Counted from the first letter of the stretch, positions 17,343 to 31,406 are shown. The stretch: DNA of 64,000 nucleotides from Myxococcales bacterium (GCA_020633295.1 JACKDW010000001.1:1240001-1304000); one strand, 5' to 3'. Numbers and translations: made by a program. Notes: a model not told the origin generated them from the letters alone.

Positions 17343-17708
17343 TCAGCGATCGCGCAGCTCGAGCGCGGACAGCACCGCGAGCACGGCGTGCACCGCCACC
17401 GTGATCCAGACGACCGGGGACGTGGTCCCCGCGAGGCCCGCGCTCGTCTGCACCACCGTCTCGGCCGCGTTGAACGCCGCCGAGGCGACGAGCAGCGCGC
17501 GCACCACCTCGGGGGTGTCGAAGTCGCGCAGCATCAGGTACACCGCGCCGTAGCCGAGCAGCGTCGAGGCGTAGCCGCGCGCGGCGAGCTGACCGCCGAC
17601 GTCGAGCTCGATCCCGAACAACAGGAACACCCACGCGGGCGCGATCAGCCCGAGCACGGCGAAGGGGAGCGTCAGCGCGGCGTTGGCGATGAAGACGGTG
17701 CGGGCCAT
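17343..17708 (-). CDS. Small four-helix membrane protein
   Basis: A 121-residue integral membrane protein with four hydrophobic segments (VFIANAALTLPFAVLGLIAP, LLGYGAVYLML, ALLVASAAFNAAETVVQT, VVWITVAVHAVLAVLSAL). The ATG at 17708 follows a GGAG site 8 bases upstream; the longer frame to 17792 adds charged leader residues only. It resembles small DoxX/DUF4345-like proteins in size and topology, but no signature is clear. It is convergent with the biosynthetic cluster. Confidence 0.7.
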   Translation of the reverse strand: MARTVFIANAALTLPFAVLGLIAPAWVFLLFGIELDVGGQLAARGYASTLLGYGAVYLMLRDFDTPEVVRALLVASAAFNAAETVVQTSAGLAGTTSPVVWITVAVHAVLAVLSALELRDR

Positions 17709-17879
17709 GGCGAACTCCAGGAGCGTGTTGACCGACCCGCAGTCTGCCCGTTCGCGGCGCGCTCCAAAAGCGCCTCGACCGCGCGCGATCACGACGAGCG
17801 CGACCTCGTCACCGCGCGCCCGCGTGCGCGTATGAACGTGCAGCGATCACCACGACGTCGGCCCGCGCGCGCGCCGATC

Positions 17880-17885
17880 TACAAT
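17880..17885 (+). promoter_or_regulatory. -10-like hexamer for a leaderless kinase message
   Basis: TACAAT followed by exactly 6 bases and the GTG start at 17892. No ribosome site is present, so transcription probably begins at the start codon. Confidence 0.5.
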
Positions 17886-17891
17886 CGACGC

Positions 17892-21038
<3,147 letters not shown>

Positions 21039-21045
21039 GCGTGGG

Positions 21046-21996
21046 TTACAGCCCCGCGACGAGCGCCTCGGTGCGCGCCCACAGCTCGGCGGCGAGCTGG
21101 CGATCCCGCCCCAGCGCTGACGACTCCTGGACGTTGCAGTCGTACCAGTACTCGCCCGTCACGCCCGCCGCGTCGGGGTGCGCGGCGACGTAGCACTGCG
21201 TCGCCGCCCCCTGCGCCACGCTCTTGAGCCCGATCGGCCCGGCGAGCGCGAGCGCGAGTCCTGTCCCGATGGGCATGTGCCTCGACAGCCGCGTGTTGAT
21301 GACGCCCGGGTGCACCGCGTTCGCGGTCTGCCCCGGGCGCAGGCGCGTCGCCAGCTCCCGCGCGAACAGCAGGTTCGCCAGCTTCGACTGCCCGTAGAAG
21401 CGCCACCGGTGGTAGTCGCGACCGCCGTCGAGGTTGTCGAGCTGCACGCCGCCCGGCGGCGTCTGTGCGTGCGCCGAGCTGCTCACCATGACGACCCGCG
21501 CGCGCGCCGTGAGCCGCCCGAGCAGCCCGGTCACGAGCATGAAGTGGCCGACGTGGTTGGTGAGGAACTGCAGCTCGAGCCCGTGCCGCGTGACCGCGCG
21601 CGGCAGCGCCATGATCCCCGCGTTGCCGAGCACGATGTCGATCGGCAGCTCGAGCCGCAGGAGCCGCTCCAGGCAGGCGCGCACGGACGCCGGCTCGCCG
21701 AGGTCGCAGGCGATCGGCGTGAGCGTCGGGCCGTCGCCGAGCGCCGCGCGCAGCGTCGCGATCGCAGCGCGCGCGCGCGCCTCGTCACGCGCGAGCATCA
21801 ACACGCGCGCGCCTCGCAGCGCGAGCGCGCGCGCGCTCTCACGGCCGAGGCCCGAGGTGCTGCCGGTCACGAGCGCGACGCGGCCGCGCAGGTCGACGCC
21901 CGCGGTCACCTCCTCGGCCGTCGACGCGAAGCCGAAGCCGCTCGGCCCGTTGCGCCGGAGCAGCGCGAGCAGGCTGACGCCGCTCAGCCGCCCCAT
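21046..21996 (-). CDS. Short-chain dehydrogenase (retinol/protochlorophyllide reductase-like)
   Basis: A 316-residue SDR of the RDH/POR-like branch. Visible: VTGSTSGLGRESARALALRGARV (NADP site), LGNAGIMALP, VMVSSSAH with the catalytic Ser, and YGQSKLANLLFARELA with Tyr and Lys, the SKLAN pattern typical of this branch. The ATG at 21996 is preferred to one at 22017 because GGAAGGAG lies 8 bases before it. It is downstream of the RNase R gene on the same strand, 159 bases away. Substrate unknown. Confidence 0.85.
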   Translation of the reverse strand: MGRLSGVSLLALLRRNGPSGFGFASTAEEVTAGVDLRGRVALVTGSTSGLGRESARALALRGARVLMLARDEARARAAIATLRAALGDGPTLTPIACDLGEPASVRACLERLLRLELPIDIVLGNAGIMALPRAVTRHGLELQFLTNHVGHFMLVTGLLGRLTARARVVMVSSSAHAQTPPGGVQLDNLDGGRDYHRWRFYGQSKLANLLFARELATRLRPGQTANAVHPGVINTRLSRHMPIGTGLALALAGPIGLKSVAQGAATQCYVAAHPDAAGVTGEYWYDCNVQESSALGRDRQLAAELWARTEALVAGL

Positions 21997-22155
21997 CGCA
22001 CCAGCTCCTTCCAACATGTCGTTAAATGCGCGTACGCGCGCTGCTGATCACGTCGCATGACAGGCGTCCTCCAGCCCGCGCTCGCTCGGCGCGGCTCGCT
22101 TTCTTAGGTGCCGCCCGCGGCGTTTCAATTGCGACGTGATGTCGAACGAGCGCGC

Positions 22156-24162
22156 TCAGCTCGACAGGCGCGAGATCAGCGCGAACTCGACCTTGCGCCG
22201 CTGCATGCTCGCCTCGATCGCCTCGACGATCACGCGATCGCCGAGCGTCAGCGTCCGCCCGCTGCGGTCGCCGACCATGCGCACGCCCGACTCGTCGAGC
22301 GCGTAGCGCTCGCGCTCGTCCTTCTCGATCGAGCCCAGGCGCACGAGCCCGTCGACCGCCGGGTGCTCGATCGCCACGAACACGCCCGCGCTCGACAGCC
22401 CCGTGATCACGGCCTCGAAGCGGTCGCCCAGGCGCTCGCGCATATACGCCGCCGCGTACAGCCGCCGGCTCTCGCGCTCGGCCTGCATCGAGATCCGCTC
22501 GCGCTCGCTGCAGCGCGCGGCGTGGGCCGTGCTGTCGCGCTTGCGCGGCATCGCCGGCACCGGCTCCGGCCCGGCCTCGACGCCCGCGCGCCGCAGGTGC
22601 GCCTTGAGCACGCGGTGCACGAGCACGTCCGGGTAGCGGCGGATCGGCGAGGTGAAGTGCGCGTAGCCGGTGCTCGCGAGCGCGAAGTGACCGAGGTTCT
22701 CGGTCCGGTACTCCGCCTGCGCCATCGCCCGCAGCAAGAGCATGTTGAGCGCGCCGGCGCGCTCCGGGTGCTGCGTCTCGACCGTGTTCAGGAACTTCTG
22801 CATCCCCCGCGGCTTGCGCAGACGCTCCGGGTCCACGCGCACGCCGAGCACCGCGGCCGCGACCGCGAGCTCGCCCAGCTTGTTCTCGTCGGGCCGGTCG
22901 TGGACGCGGAACACGAGCGGGAGCTTGGCCCGCAGGGCGATGCGCGCGACGGCCTCGTTGGCCGCGAGCATGAACTCCTCGATCAGGTTGTAGGCGCGCA
23001 CGAGCGCCTTCGAGGCGCGCGACGGGATGATGTCGCGGATGCGCTCCGGGTCATCCTCGTCGAGCACGATCCGGTTCTCGGGGAGGTTGAGCTCGATCGC
23101 GCCGCGCCGCAGCCGGCTCGCGCGCAGCCGATCAGCCACGCGCCGGAGCACGCGCACGCGCGCCTGCACCTCGTCCGGGAGCTTCGAACGCTGCTCCTCG
23201 TCGAGCACGTCCGCGACGAGCCCGTAGGTCAGGCGCCGGCGGCTGTGGATCACCGCCGCGCGCACGCGCTCCTCGGTCACCGCGCCCGCCGGATCGACGC
23301 GCATCGTCGCGACCATCGCCAGGCGGTCCGCCTCCGGCACCAGCGAGCACATGTGCGAGCTCAGGGCCTCGGGCAGCATCGGGATCGCGCGGTTCGGCAG
23401 GTAGGTCGAGAACCCGCGCAGCGACGCCTCCTTGTCGATCTCGGAGCCGGCGCGCACGTAGTGCGAGACGTCGGCGACGGCGATGTGGATGCGCGCGTCG
23501 GCGGTCACCGGGTCGTCGCCGAGCAGCTCGACGCACACCGCGTCGTCAAAGTCGCGCGCGTCGTCCGGGTCGATCGTCATGAACTCGAGCCCGCGCAGAT
23601 CGACGCGCCCCTCGAGGTCGCCCGGCAGCACCTCGCGCGGCACGTCCTGGGCCTCCGCGAGCACCTCGTCGGGGAACTCCGGGTTGATGTCGTTCTCGAT
23701 CAGGATGCGCTCCTGCTCGGTCGCGATCGTGTCGGGCGGCCCGAGCACGCGCTCGACCCGAACGACCATCTGCGGCTGCGCCGGCGTCGGGTAGTCGAGG
23801 ATGCGCGCGACCACGACCTGGCCGAGCTCGACGATCCCCGGCTTGCGCGCGTGCAGGACCACGGGATGCAGGATCCGCGGGTCATCGGCCTCGAGCACCC
23901 ACGCGCGCCCGGCCTGCCGGATCATCCCGGTCAGCCGCGTGCGGCGGCGCTCGAGCACGGCGACCACCGCCCCCTCAAACCCGCGCTCGACCTCGTAACA
24001 ATCGACCTCCACGTCGTCGCCGTCGATCGCCGTACCCACGGCCTTCGGCGGGATAAACACAGTGCCCTCGCCGTCGTGGCGCTTGGCGAAGGCGTACCCA
24101 CCCGGGTTCACCTGCAGCCGCGCGACGACGGGCCCCTGGGCCTTCGTCTTACTTTCTCTCAC
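22156..24162 (-). CDS. rnr: Ribonuclease R (RNB-family 3'-5' exoribonuclease)
   Basis: A 668-residue processive RNase II/R-family exoribonuclease that degrades structured RNA. An N-terminal cold-shock-like OB region (GYAFAKRHDGEGTVFIPPKA) is followed by a second CSD, the RNB domain with the metal-binding motif MTIDPDDARDFDDAV (family TIDGEDARDFDDA), HYVRAGSEIDKEA, and ASTGYAHFTSPIRRYPDVLVHR, and a C-terminal S1 domain (GDRFEAVITGLSSAGVFVAIE). It lacks the long N-terminal HTH region and basic tail of E. coli RNase R, so it is at the short end of the family. GTG start with a GAAGGA site 5-6 bases upstream. The Suv3-type helicase at 31.4 kb is a possible functional partner. Confidence 0.93.
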   Translation of the reverse strand: MRESKTKAQGPVVARLQVNPGGYAFAKRHDGEGTVFIPPKAVGTAIDGDDVEVDCYEVERGFEGAVVAVLERRRTRLTGMIRQAGRAWVLEADDPRILHPVVLHARKPGIVELGQVVVARILDYPTPAQPQMVVRVERVLGPPDTIATEQERILIENDINPEFPDEVLAEAQDVPREVLPGDLEGRVDLRGLEFMTIDPDDARDFDDAVCVELLGDDPVTADARIHIAVADVSHYVRAGSEIDKEASLRGFSTYLPNRAIPMLPEALSSHMCSLVPEADRLAMVATMRVDPAGAVTEERVRAAVIHSRRRLTYGLVADVLDEEQRSKLPDEVQARVRVLRRVADRLRASRLRRGAIELNLPENRIVLDEDDPERIRDIIPSRASKALVRAYNLIEEFMLAANEAVARIALRAKLPLVFRVHDRPDENKLGELAVAAAVLGVRVDPERLRKPRGMQKFLNTVETQHPERAGALNMLLLRAMAQAEYRTENLGHFALASTGYAHFTSPIRRYPDVLVHRVLKAHLRRAGVEAGPEPVPAMPRKRDSTAHAARCSERERISMQAERESRRLYAAAYMRERLGDRFEAVITGLSSAGVFVAIEHPAVDGLVRLGSIEKDERERYALDESGVRMVGDRSGRTLTLGDRVIVEAIEASMQRRKVEFALISRLSS

Positions 24163-24240
24163 GATAATCCTTCGAATGTTTCTGCTTCGCGGCGCCGGCG
24201 GCCTGGTGGAGCGAGCTTCGGGCGTGACGCCTGCGAGAGC

Positions 24241-25926
24241 TCATCGGTCCACCGGCGCGGTCGGGTCCGCGACTGCGCGAAGCATGCCATCATCCGCGCC
24301 GAACACAAGCCGCCCGCCTGGAGAAATTGCCACGGAGCTGTCGACGTCGGCCGGCAGCTCAATGCGCCAGCGCACGTCGCCCTCGCGCGTGACCGCGTAC
24401 AGCCGCTCGTCCTGGGCCCCGAAGAACAGCGTGCCCTCGGCGTCCAGGACCGGCGTCGACTGAATCGGCGCGCCGAGCTCGAGCGTCCACAACAGCTCAC
24501 CCGCGCGCGTGAAGGCGTACACGTTGCCCGCCAGCGTGCTCACGTACACTCGCTCGGTCGGCGCGCGCCGACGCCCAGCCGGGATCCGCGGGTCGATCGC
24601 CACGGCCGCGCGCACGGGCGCGCCGAGCAGCGCCGTCCAGCGGAGCTGCCCGTTCGCGCCCACGGCCACCAGGCGCCCCCCGTCATCGCCGACGTACAGC
24701 GTGCCGTCGCCCCCGACCGCCGGCGCGCTGTCGACGTCGCCGACGAGCTCGACGCGCCAGCGCTCGCGGCCCTCCGGGTCCACGGCGATGAGCCCGGCGC
24801 CCTGGGTCCCCACGACGATGTCGCCGCGCGGCGTGATCACGGGCGCCGCGTAGACGTGCTCGATCTTCGTCGGCGGGAGGTCCTCGGCGGCCTCCTGGTC
24901 CTTCGATCCTGTTTTCTTGTTCTTCGTCGACGTCTTCTTCGTCGACTTCTTCTTCGTCGACTTCTTCTTCGTCGACTTCTTCTTCGTCGACTTCTTCTTC
25001 GTCGACTTCTTCTTCGTCGACTTCTTCGCCGACTTGTTCGATGTCGTCGCCGCCTCCGTCGACTCGTCTCCGTCCGTGGCTCCGTCGGCTCCGTCCTCGG
25101 CTCCGCCCTCTGCGACAGCTCCGTCGGCTCCGTCCTCGGCGCTCGCGTCCGCGGGCGCGCCGTCGAAGCGCCACGCGATCGCGCCGTCTCGCTCGACGCG
25201 ATAGACCCCGTCCGCGCCCACCACGAGCGCGCCGTCCACCGCGACCGTCGGGCCGCCGTCGACATCACACCGCACGCCCATCGGGCCGAGCGCGCGCGGG
25301 GGATCACAGCGCCCGAGCCGCGTCGACCACACGACCGCGCCCGTCCCCACGTCGATCGCGTGGAGCGTGTCCGCGTCGGTGCCGACGTACAGCCGCGCCT
25401 CGTCCCCTGGACCCGGGCCGACCGCCGCCGTGCCCCAGACGACGCCGTCGAGCTGGAGCTCGAGCGCGACGGTCCCGGCGCGCGGGCCCTCGACGACCGC
25501 GCACACAAACCGCCCCTGGTGGGCTCCGACGCACGCGAGCACCTCCTCCTCGACGGTCACGAGCCGCGGCGACGCCGAGATCGCCGCGCCGAGCGAGAGC
25601 TCCCATGCGACCGTCGGGGCCGTGCGGGGACCGCTCGCGGTCGCCGGGTGCGGCAACCCCGGGCCGCCGCGTCGCCAGGCGGGGCCGGGGGACGCGTCGG
25701 CGAAGGCCGCCGCGGCTCGCGTCGCGCCCGGGGACTCGACGACGGCTTCGTCGGCCGGGTTCACGCACGCGCCGCCCTGGCACACCTGCCCCTGCCGACA
25801 GTCGGCGTCACGTCGACAGCGCGCCTCGGGCTCCGTCGTCGTCGCGCTGTCGCGGCACCCGGGGAGCGCGACCAGCAGCAGCCCCGCGCGCAGCCAGGCC
25901 CTCGGGGAAATTCCGCGCGTCAGCAC
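24241..25926 (-). CDS. PQQ-type beta-propeller lipoprotein with Lys-rich repeat insert
   Basis: A 561-residue lipoprotein. The GTG at 25926 is preceded by GGAAGGAG and begins a signal with lipobox LLVALPGC; the frame to 26064 has no signal. A short Cys pattern follows (CRRDADCRQGQVCQGGACV), then PQQ/WD-like blades: RLYVGTDADTLHAIDVGTGAVVW, VYAAPVITPRGDIVVGTQGAGLIAVD (shown in parts), TLYVGDDGGRLVAV, VYVSTLAGNVYAFT, TLFFGAQDERLYAVTREGDV. Between blades, about residues 265-345, is an Ala/Asp/Gly-rich stretch and a run of K-K-K-S-T repeats. Propellers of this type resemble BamB and other scaffolds. It is divergent from the acetyltransferase gene. Confidence 0.8.
   Translation of the reverse strand: MLTRGISPRAWLRAGLLLVALPGCRDSATTTEPEARCRRDADCRQGQVCQGGACVNPADEAVVESPGATRAAAAFADASPGPAWRRGGPGLPHPATASGPRTAPTVAWELSLGAAISASPRLVTVEEEVLACVGAHQGRFVCAVVEGPRAGTVALELQLDGVVWGTAAVGPGPGDEARLYVGTDADTLHAIDVGTGAVVWSTRLGRCDPPRALGPMGVRCDVDGGPTVAVDGALVVGADGVYRVERDGAIAWRFDGAPADASAEDGADGAVAEGGAEDGADGATDGDESTEAATTSNKSAKKSTKKKSTKKKSTKKKSTKKKSTKKKSTKKTSTKNKKTGSKDQEAAEDLPPTKIEHVYAAPVITPRGDIVVGTQGAGLIAVDPEGRERWRVELVGDVDSAPAVGGDGTLYVGDDGGRLVAVGANGQLRWTALLGAPVRAAVAIDPRIPAGRRRAPTERVYVSTLAGNVYAFTRAGELLWTLELGAPIQSTPVLDAEGTLFFGAQDERLYAVTREGDVRWRIELPADVDSSVAISPGGRLVFGADDGMLRAVADPTAPVDR
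24925..25029 (-). repeat. 15-bp tandem repeat encoding KKKST units
   Basis: About seven copies of GTCGACTTCTTCTTC (plus strand), the outer ones imperfect, inside the beta-propeller lipoprotein gene. The coding strand reads Lys-Lys-Lys-Ser-Thr. The unit length is a multiple of three, so copy-number change would keep the frame. Confidence 0.85.
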
Positions 25927-25951
25927 CGTGCGCCAGCTCCTTCCAAGCGCT

Positions 25952-25980
25952 TTGACAGGTAAAACCGGAATTGGTACTCG
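25952..25980 (+). promoter_or_regulatory. Sigma-70-type promoter for the AblB-like gene
   Basis: Perfect TTGACA (25952-25957), 17-base spacer, and TACTCG as a weak -10 (25975-25980). The predicted start near 25987 gives an 80-base leader that contains a terminator-like hairpin. Confidence 0.45.
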
Positions 25981-26015
25981 TTTTCGGGCCCTCGCGGTAC
26001 AGCGCACAGTCCGCT

Positions 26016-26048
26016 CGCTTCCCCTTCGGGAAGCGTTTTTGTCTTTTT
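26016..26048 (+). terminator. Intrinsic terminator in the 5' leader (possible attenuator)
   Basis: Perfect 8-bp stem CGCTTCCC/GGGAAGCG with a CTTC loop, then TTTTTGTCTTTTT. It lies between the promoter at 25952 and the ATG at 26067, with no plus-strand gene before it. The position implies premature termination control of the downstream gene. Confidence 0.6.
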
Positions 26049-26066
26049 GTGCGCGCAGGAGCATGC

Positions 26067-26954
26067 ATGTCCAGTCAACCCGCCGAACCGGCTCAGGACG
26101 AGGCGCCCCCGTCCGTCGAAGAGATTTACTACCGCAAAGGTGATATCGACTTCTGCTTCTTGCTCAACCGGCGTCACCAGAACCTGCGCGTGTTCGATTA
26201 TCGCGTCGGAAACTACCAGCAGAAGCGCGACTTCTTCGATCGTATCGCCCGCGCCGAGGGCCTGCGCAAGGTCTTCACCGTCGTCGAGAAGCAGGACTCC
26301 AAGAGCTGGCGCAGCGTCGGCTTCTCGCGAGAGGGCGCGATCCCCGGGTACTTCCGGACGGCCGACGCCTACGTCATGAGCCGCGTCTACACCGAGGACG
26401 GTGAGCCGATTCAGGGCGGCGCCCCCAAGCTCAACGCGCCGAGCGTCTCCGCCAAAGAGAAGACCTCGAGCAAGCCGCGCGGCCTCAACACCGAGCTGGT
26501 CGAGAGCACCGAGCGCCTCGCCGCGATCACGGAGGAGCTGGCCGAGGTCTGCCTCTACGCGCCGTTCCGCCGCGGCATCTTCCACCCGGATGTCGCGCTC
26601 CACGCGCGCCACAACAAGAACAGCTACTGGGTCGGCGCCGAGACCGACAGCTCCTTCGGCCACGCCAAGCTCGACTACCTGACGCCGCCCAAGACCGAGG
26701 CCCAGCTGCCGGCGCTCGAATTCATGATGAGCTCCCTGCTCGACGAGCTCGCCCGACGCGAGACCGCGAGCGTGTTCTCGCTCGTCCCCGCCGACTGGAC
26801 CCTGACGGCCCAGCTCTACAACGCGCTCGGCTTCAAGGTCTCCGCGCGCCTCACCGACCACGTAGTCCGCGACGACGGCTTCGTCGGCGCGCAGCTGTGG
26901 CACCGTCGCCTGTCCACGGCCGCCGCCCCGCGGCTCTCGAGCATCCTCGGCTAG
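26067..26954 (+). CDS. AblB-like GNAT acetyltransferase
   Basis: A 295-residue protein. The N-terminal half (NLRVFDYRVGNYQQKRDFFD, RKVFTVVEKQDSKSWRSVGF, EGAIPGYFRTADAYVMSRVY) resembles the N-domain of beta-lysine N6-acetyltransferases (AblB), and the C-terminal half ends in a GNAT-like ETASVFSLVPADWTLTAQLY followed by NALGFKVSARLTDHV. In methanogens and some bacteria AblB makes the osmolyte N-acetyl-beta-lysine with the 2,3-aminomutase AblA; no AblA gene is visible here, so the substrate is uncertain. The ATG at 26067 has AGGAG 5 bases upstream. A promoter and a terminator hairpin precede it. A 9-bp stem hairpin follows the stop. Confidence 0.6.
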   Translation: MSSQPAEPAQDEAPPSVEEIYYRKGDIDFCFLLNRRHQNLRVFDYRVGNYQQKRDFFDRIARAEGLRKVFTVVEKQDSKSWRSVGFSREGAIPGYFRTADAYVMSRVYTEDGEPIQGGAPKLNAPSVSAKEKTSSKPRGLNTELVESTERLAAITEELAEVCLYAPFRRGIFHPDVALHARHNKNSYWVGAETDSSFGHAKLDYLTPPKTEAQLPALEFMMSSLLDELARRETASVFSLVPADWTLTAQLYNALGFKVSARLTDHVVRDDGFVGAQLWHRRLSTAAAPRLSSILG

Positions 26955-26971
26955 CGCGGAGGGACCCACGG

Positions 26972-26994
26972 CGCCGCGAGCTCCGCTCGCGGCG
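26972..26994 (+). terminator. Hairpin terminator after the AblB-like gene
   Basis: Perfect 9-bp stem CGCCGCGAG/CTCGCGGCG with a CTCCG loop, followed by TTGTGCAATTCCTC, a moderately T-rich stretch. Confidence 0.6.
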
Positions 26995-27207
26995 TTGTGC
27001 AATTCCTCAATCTGTTTTCTCACGCGATCACGCGCGAGCGCGCCGGAACCTCGCCCCTTGACGCACACCGGGGCCTCCTTAAGTTCCGAACGCGAGTCCG
27101 CGCTGATTCGGTCGCCCCGCGCGATCGCGCTGCGGCTCGCGCCCACAACAACTGAATTTCGCGGCCAGGCGCCGCACGATCACGACATCCAACGACGGAG
27201 CTTTCTC

Positions 27208-29139
<1,932 letters not shown>

Positions 29140-29281
29140 TCCCGATCGCGCGCCGCGTCGCGCCGGGGGCTCGGACAGCACCGAGTCTCCGGCGTCTCGC
29201 TTGGAGCGCGGCCCGGCGCGCGCGCGCGCGCGTCGACCTCGGGTGGACGAGCCCTCGATCGGCGCGGTAGGACAGCCCGAC

Positions 29282-30427
29282 ATGAGCGTCGGGATCCTGA
29301 CCAGCGGAGGAGATGCGCCAGGCATGAACGCGGCGGTGCGCGCCGTGTTCCGCTCGATCAAGATGCGCGAGCCGGCGCGCGAGATCGTGTTCTTCCGCGG
29401 CGGCTTCCGCGGGCTCGCGCGCAAGCTCGACTCGTCGACCGAGCGCAACGTCCAGCGTCAGGAGACCCGCGGGATCATCCACCGCGGCGGCACCTTCCTC
29501 GGCACCGGGCGCGTGCCCGAACTCAAGGTCACGCGCGAGGACGCGCCTGACCGCGTCGCCCGGCTCGCGGCGCAGGAGTCGTTCTTGCGGGTCGCGGCCG
29601 TCAACCTGTTCCAGATGGAGGTGAGCGACCTGGTCGTCATCGGCGGCGACGGCTCGTTCGCCGGCGCGCGGCTGATCGCCCGACACTTCCGCGAGATGTT
29701 CCCCGATCGCCCGTTCCGCGTGCTCGGGCTCCCCGGCACGATCGACAACGACATCTGGGGCACGGACTACTCGATCGGCTTCGACACCGCGCTCAACAAC
29801 GTGGTCGACGCGATCCGCAAGATCCGCGACACGGTCGAGTCGCACAAGCGCGTCATCATCCTCGAGGTCATGGGCAACACCTCGGGCTGGCTCGCGCTGC
29901 AGTCGGCGATCGCGGGCGGCGCCTCGGTCGTGGCGATCCCCGAGGTGCCCGCGAGCCACGACCACGAGCACATCGTGCGCAGGCTGATCAGCGGCTTCGA
30001 ACGCGACTACCGCTACTTCATCATCGTCTACGCGGAGGGCGTGGCCAAGCAGCACGGCGAGGGCTGGGCCCAGCAGCTCCGGCGGCGCATCGAGTCGAAC
30101 GCCACGCTCGTGCGCCTGCACGGCGGCACGCCGATGGAGGTCCGGCTCAACTCGATCGGGCACCTCGCCCGCGGCGGCAGCCCGAGCGCGCTCGACAACA
30201 CGCTCGCGGGCCTGCTCGGCACCGCCGCCGCCGACGTGATCTTGGACGGCCGGCTGCCGGACGACGCGCCGGTCGACGGCGACGTCATGGTCGGCTGCGC
30301 CGGCCCGCGCCCGGTGGTGCACTCGCTCGACGAGGTCATCGCTCGCTCGCCGCGCCTCGTGACCGAGGACAGCCCGCTGTACCGGATCGCGCAGAACCTC
30401 ATGCTCAGCGCGGATCAGCCGTTCTGA
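29282..30427 (+). CDS. pfkA: ATP-dependent 6-phosphofructokinase
   Basis: A 381-residue family-A phosphofructokinase, the committed glycolytic step. Seen: VGILTSGGDAPGMNAA, VIGGDGSFAGARLIA and LPGTIDNDIWGTDYSIGFDTA. Gly in GGDGS and Gly in PGTIDND are the ATP-enzyme variants; PPi-dependent enzymes have GGDD and PKTIDND. EVMGNTSGWLAL and the C-terminal effector half are complete. The protein is about 60 residues longer than E. coli PfkA, mainly an inserted FRGLARKLDSSTERN-type segment and the C-terminus. A TAGGAC hexamer lies 8 bases before the ATG; no ribosome site is seen. Confidence 0.92.
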   Translation: MSVGILTSGGDAPGMNAAVRAVFRSIKMREPAREIVFFRGGFRGLARKLDSSTERNVQRQETRGIIHRGGTFLGTGRVPELKVTREDAPDRVARLAAQESFLRVAAVNLFQMEVSDLVVIGGDGSFAGARLIARHFREMFPDRPFRVLGLPGTIDNDIWGTDYSIGFDTALNNVVDAIRKIRDTVESHKRVIILEVMGNTSGWLALQSAIAGGASVVAIPEVPASHDHEHIVRRLISGFERDYRYFIIVYAEGVAKQHGEGWAQQLRRRIESNATLVRLHGGTPMEVRLNSIGHLARGGSPSALDNTLAGLLGTAAADVILDGRLPDDAPVDGDVMVGCAGPRPVVHSLDEVIARSPRLVTEDSPLYRIAQNLMLSADQPF

Positions 30428-30464
30428 CGCGGCGCGCCGACGAGCGACGCCCGCGTCGGCGCGC

Positions 30465-30470
30465 TACACT
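30465..30470 (+). promoter_or_regulatory. -10-like hexamer before the hydrolase gene
   Basis: TACACT followed by 8 bases and the ATG at 30479; no ribosome site, consistent with a leaderless message. Confidence 0.4.
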
Positions 30471-30478
30471 GCGGATCG

Positions 30479-31369
30479 ATGCAATTCGCCTCCGCCGCCG
30501 GGATCGACCTCTGCTACGAGACCTTCGGGGACCGGTCGAACCCGCCGCTGCTGCTGATCATGGGCCTCGGCTGCCAGCTCGTGCACTGGCCCGAGCCGCT
30601 CTGTCAGCGGCTCGCTGAACATGGCTTTTGGGTCATTCGATTCGACAACCGCGACGTCGGCCTGAGCAGCAAGCTCGACCACCTCGGGGTGCCCAACGTG
30701 CCGCGCCTCGTGCTGCGCAAGCGCCTCGGCCTCTCGCTCTCGGTGCCCTACCAGCTGCGCGACCTCGCCGACGACGCGTTCCACCTGCTCGACGCGCTCG
30801 GGATCCGGCGCGCGCACATCGTCGGCGTGTCGATGGGCGGCATGATCGCGCAGCTGATGACGCTGCGGCGGCCCGAGCGCGTGCTCAGCCTGTGCTCGTG
30901 GATGTCGACGACCGGCGACCCGCGGGTCGGGCGGCCGTCGACGAGGGCGATGCGCGCGCTGCTGCAGAAGCCGCCGCGCGTGCGCGCGGCGCTGCCGGAT
31001 CACGCGGTCGCGGTCTTTCGCGTGATCGGCAGCCGCGGCGCGCTGCTCGACGAGCAGCGCGTGCGCGAGACGTCCCTCGTCGCCTTCGATCGCTCGCCCT
31101 ATCGCCTCGGCTTCGCGCGCCAGCTCGCGGCCGCCCTCGCGGCGCCGCCGCGCGACGCGGCGCTCGCCCGCGTGCGCGCGCCGACGCTCGTGCTGCACGG
31201 ACGCGCCGACGCGCTCATCAACTCCTCCGGCGGCGTGGCCACGGCGTCGGCGATCCCGGGCGCCGAGCTGCGCCTGTTCGACGACGTCGGTCACGACATC
31301 CCGCGGCCGCTGTGGCCCGAGTTCGCCGCGGCGATCGCGGGCAACTCGCGCAGGGCCGCCGCCGACTGA
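30479..31369 (+). CDS. Alpha/beta-hydrolase
   Basis: A 296-residue alpha/beta-hydrolase. Oxyanion region LLIMGLGCQLVHWPEPL, nucleophile elbow VGVSMGGMIAQLM (Ser), acid in LVLHGRADALIN and His in FDDVGHDIPRPLW. WFDNRDVGLSSK-like text (IRFDNRDVGLSSKLDH) matches esterase/aclacinomycin methylesterase-type members. Substrate not predictable. It stands between pfkA and the helicase gene on the same strand, but each has its own -10-like hexamer. Confidence 0.85.
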   Translation: MQFASAAGIDLCYETFGDRSNPPLLLIMGLGCQLVHWPEPLCQRLAEHGFWVIRFDNRDVGLSSKLDHLGVPNVPRLVLRKRLGLSLSVPYQLRDLADDAFHLLDALGIRRAHIVGVSMGGMIAQLMTLRRPERVLSLCSWMSTTGDPRVGRPSTRAMRALLQKPPRVRAALPDHAVAVFRVIGSRGALLDEQRVRETSLVAFDRSPYRLGFARQLAAALAAPPRDAALARVRAPTLVLHGRADALINSSGGVATASAIPGAELRLFDDVGHDIPRPLWPEFAAAIAGNSRRAAAD

Positions 31370-31406
31370 GTTTCCCGCCGCGCAAGCGCGTCCACGCGGG
31401 TGCTGC

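Noticed and set aside
22108..25962. 1284-codon plus-strand frame across RNase R and the propeller lipoprotein
   Set aside because: Spans two well-supported minus-strand genes and shows only Arg/His/Leu/Ala-rich text.
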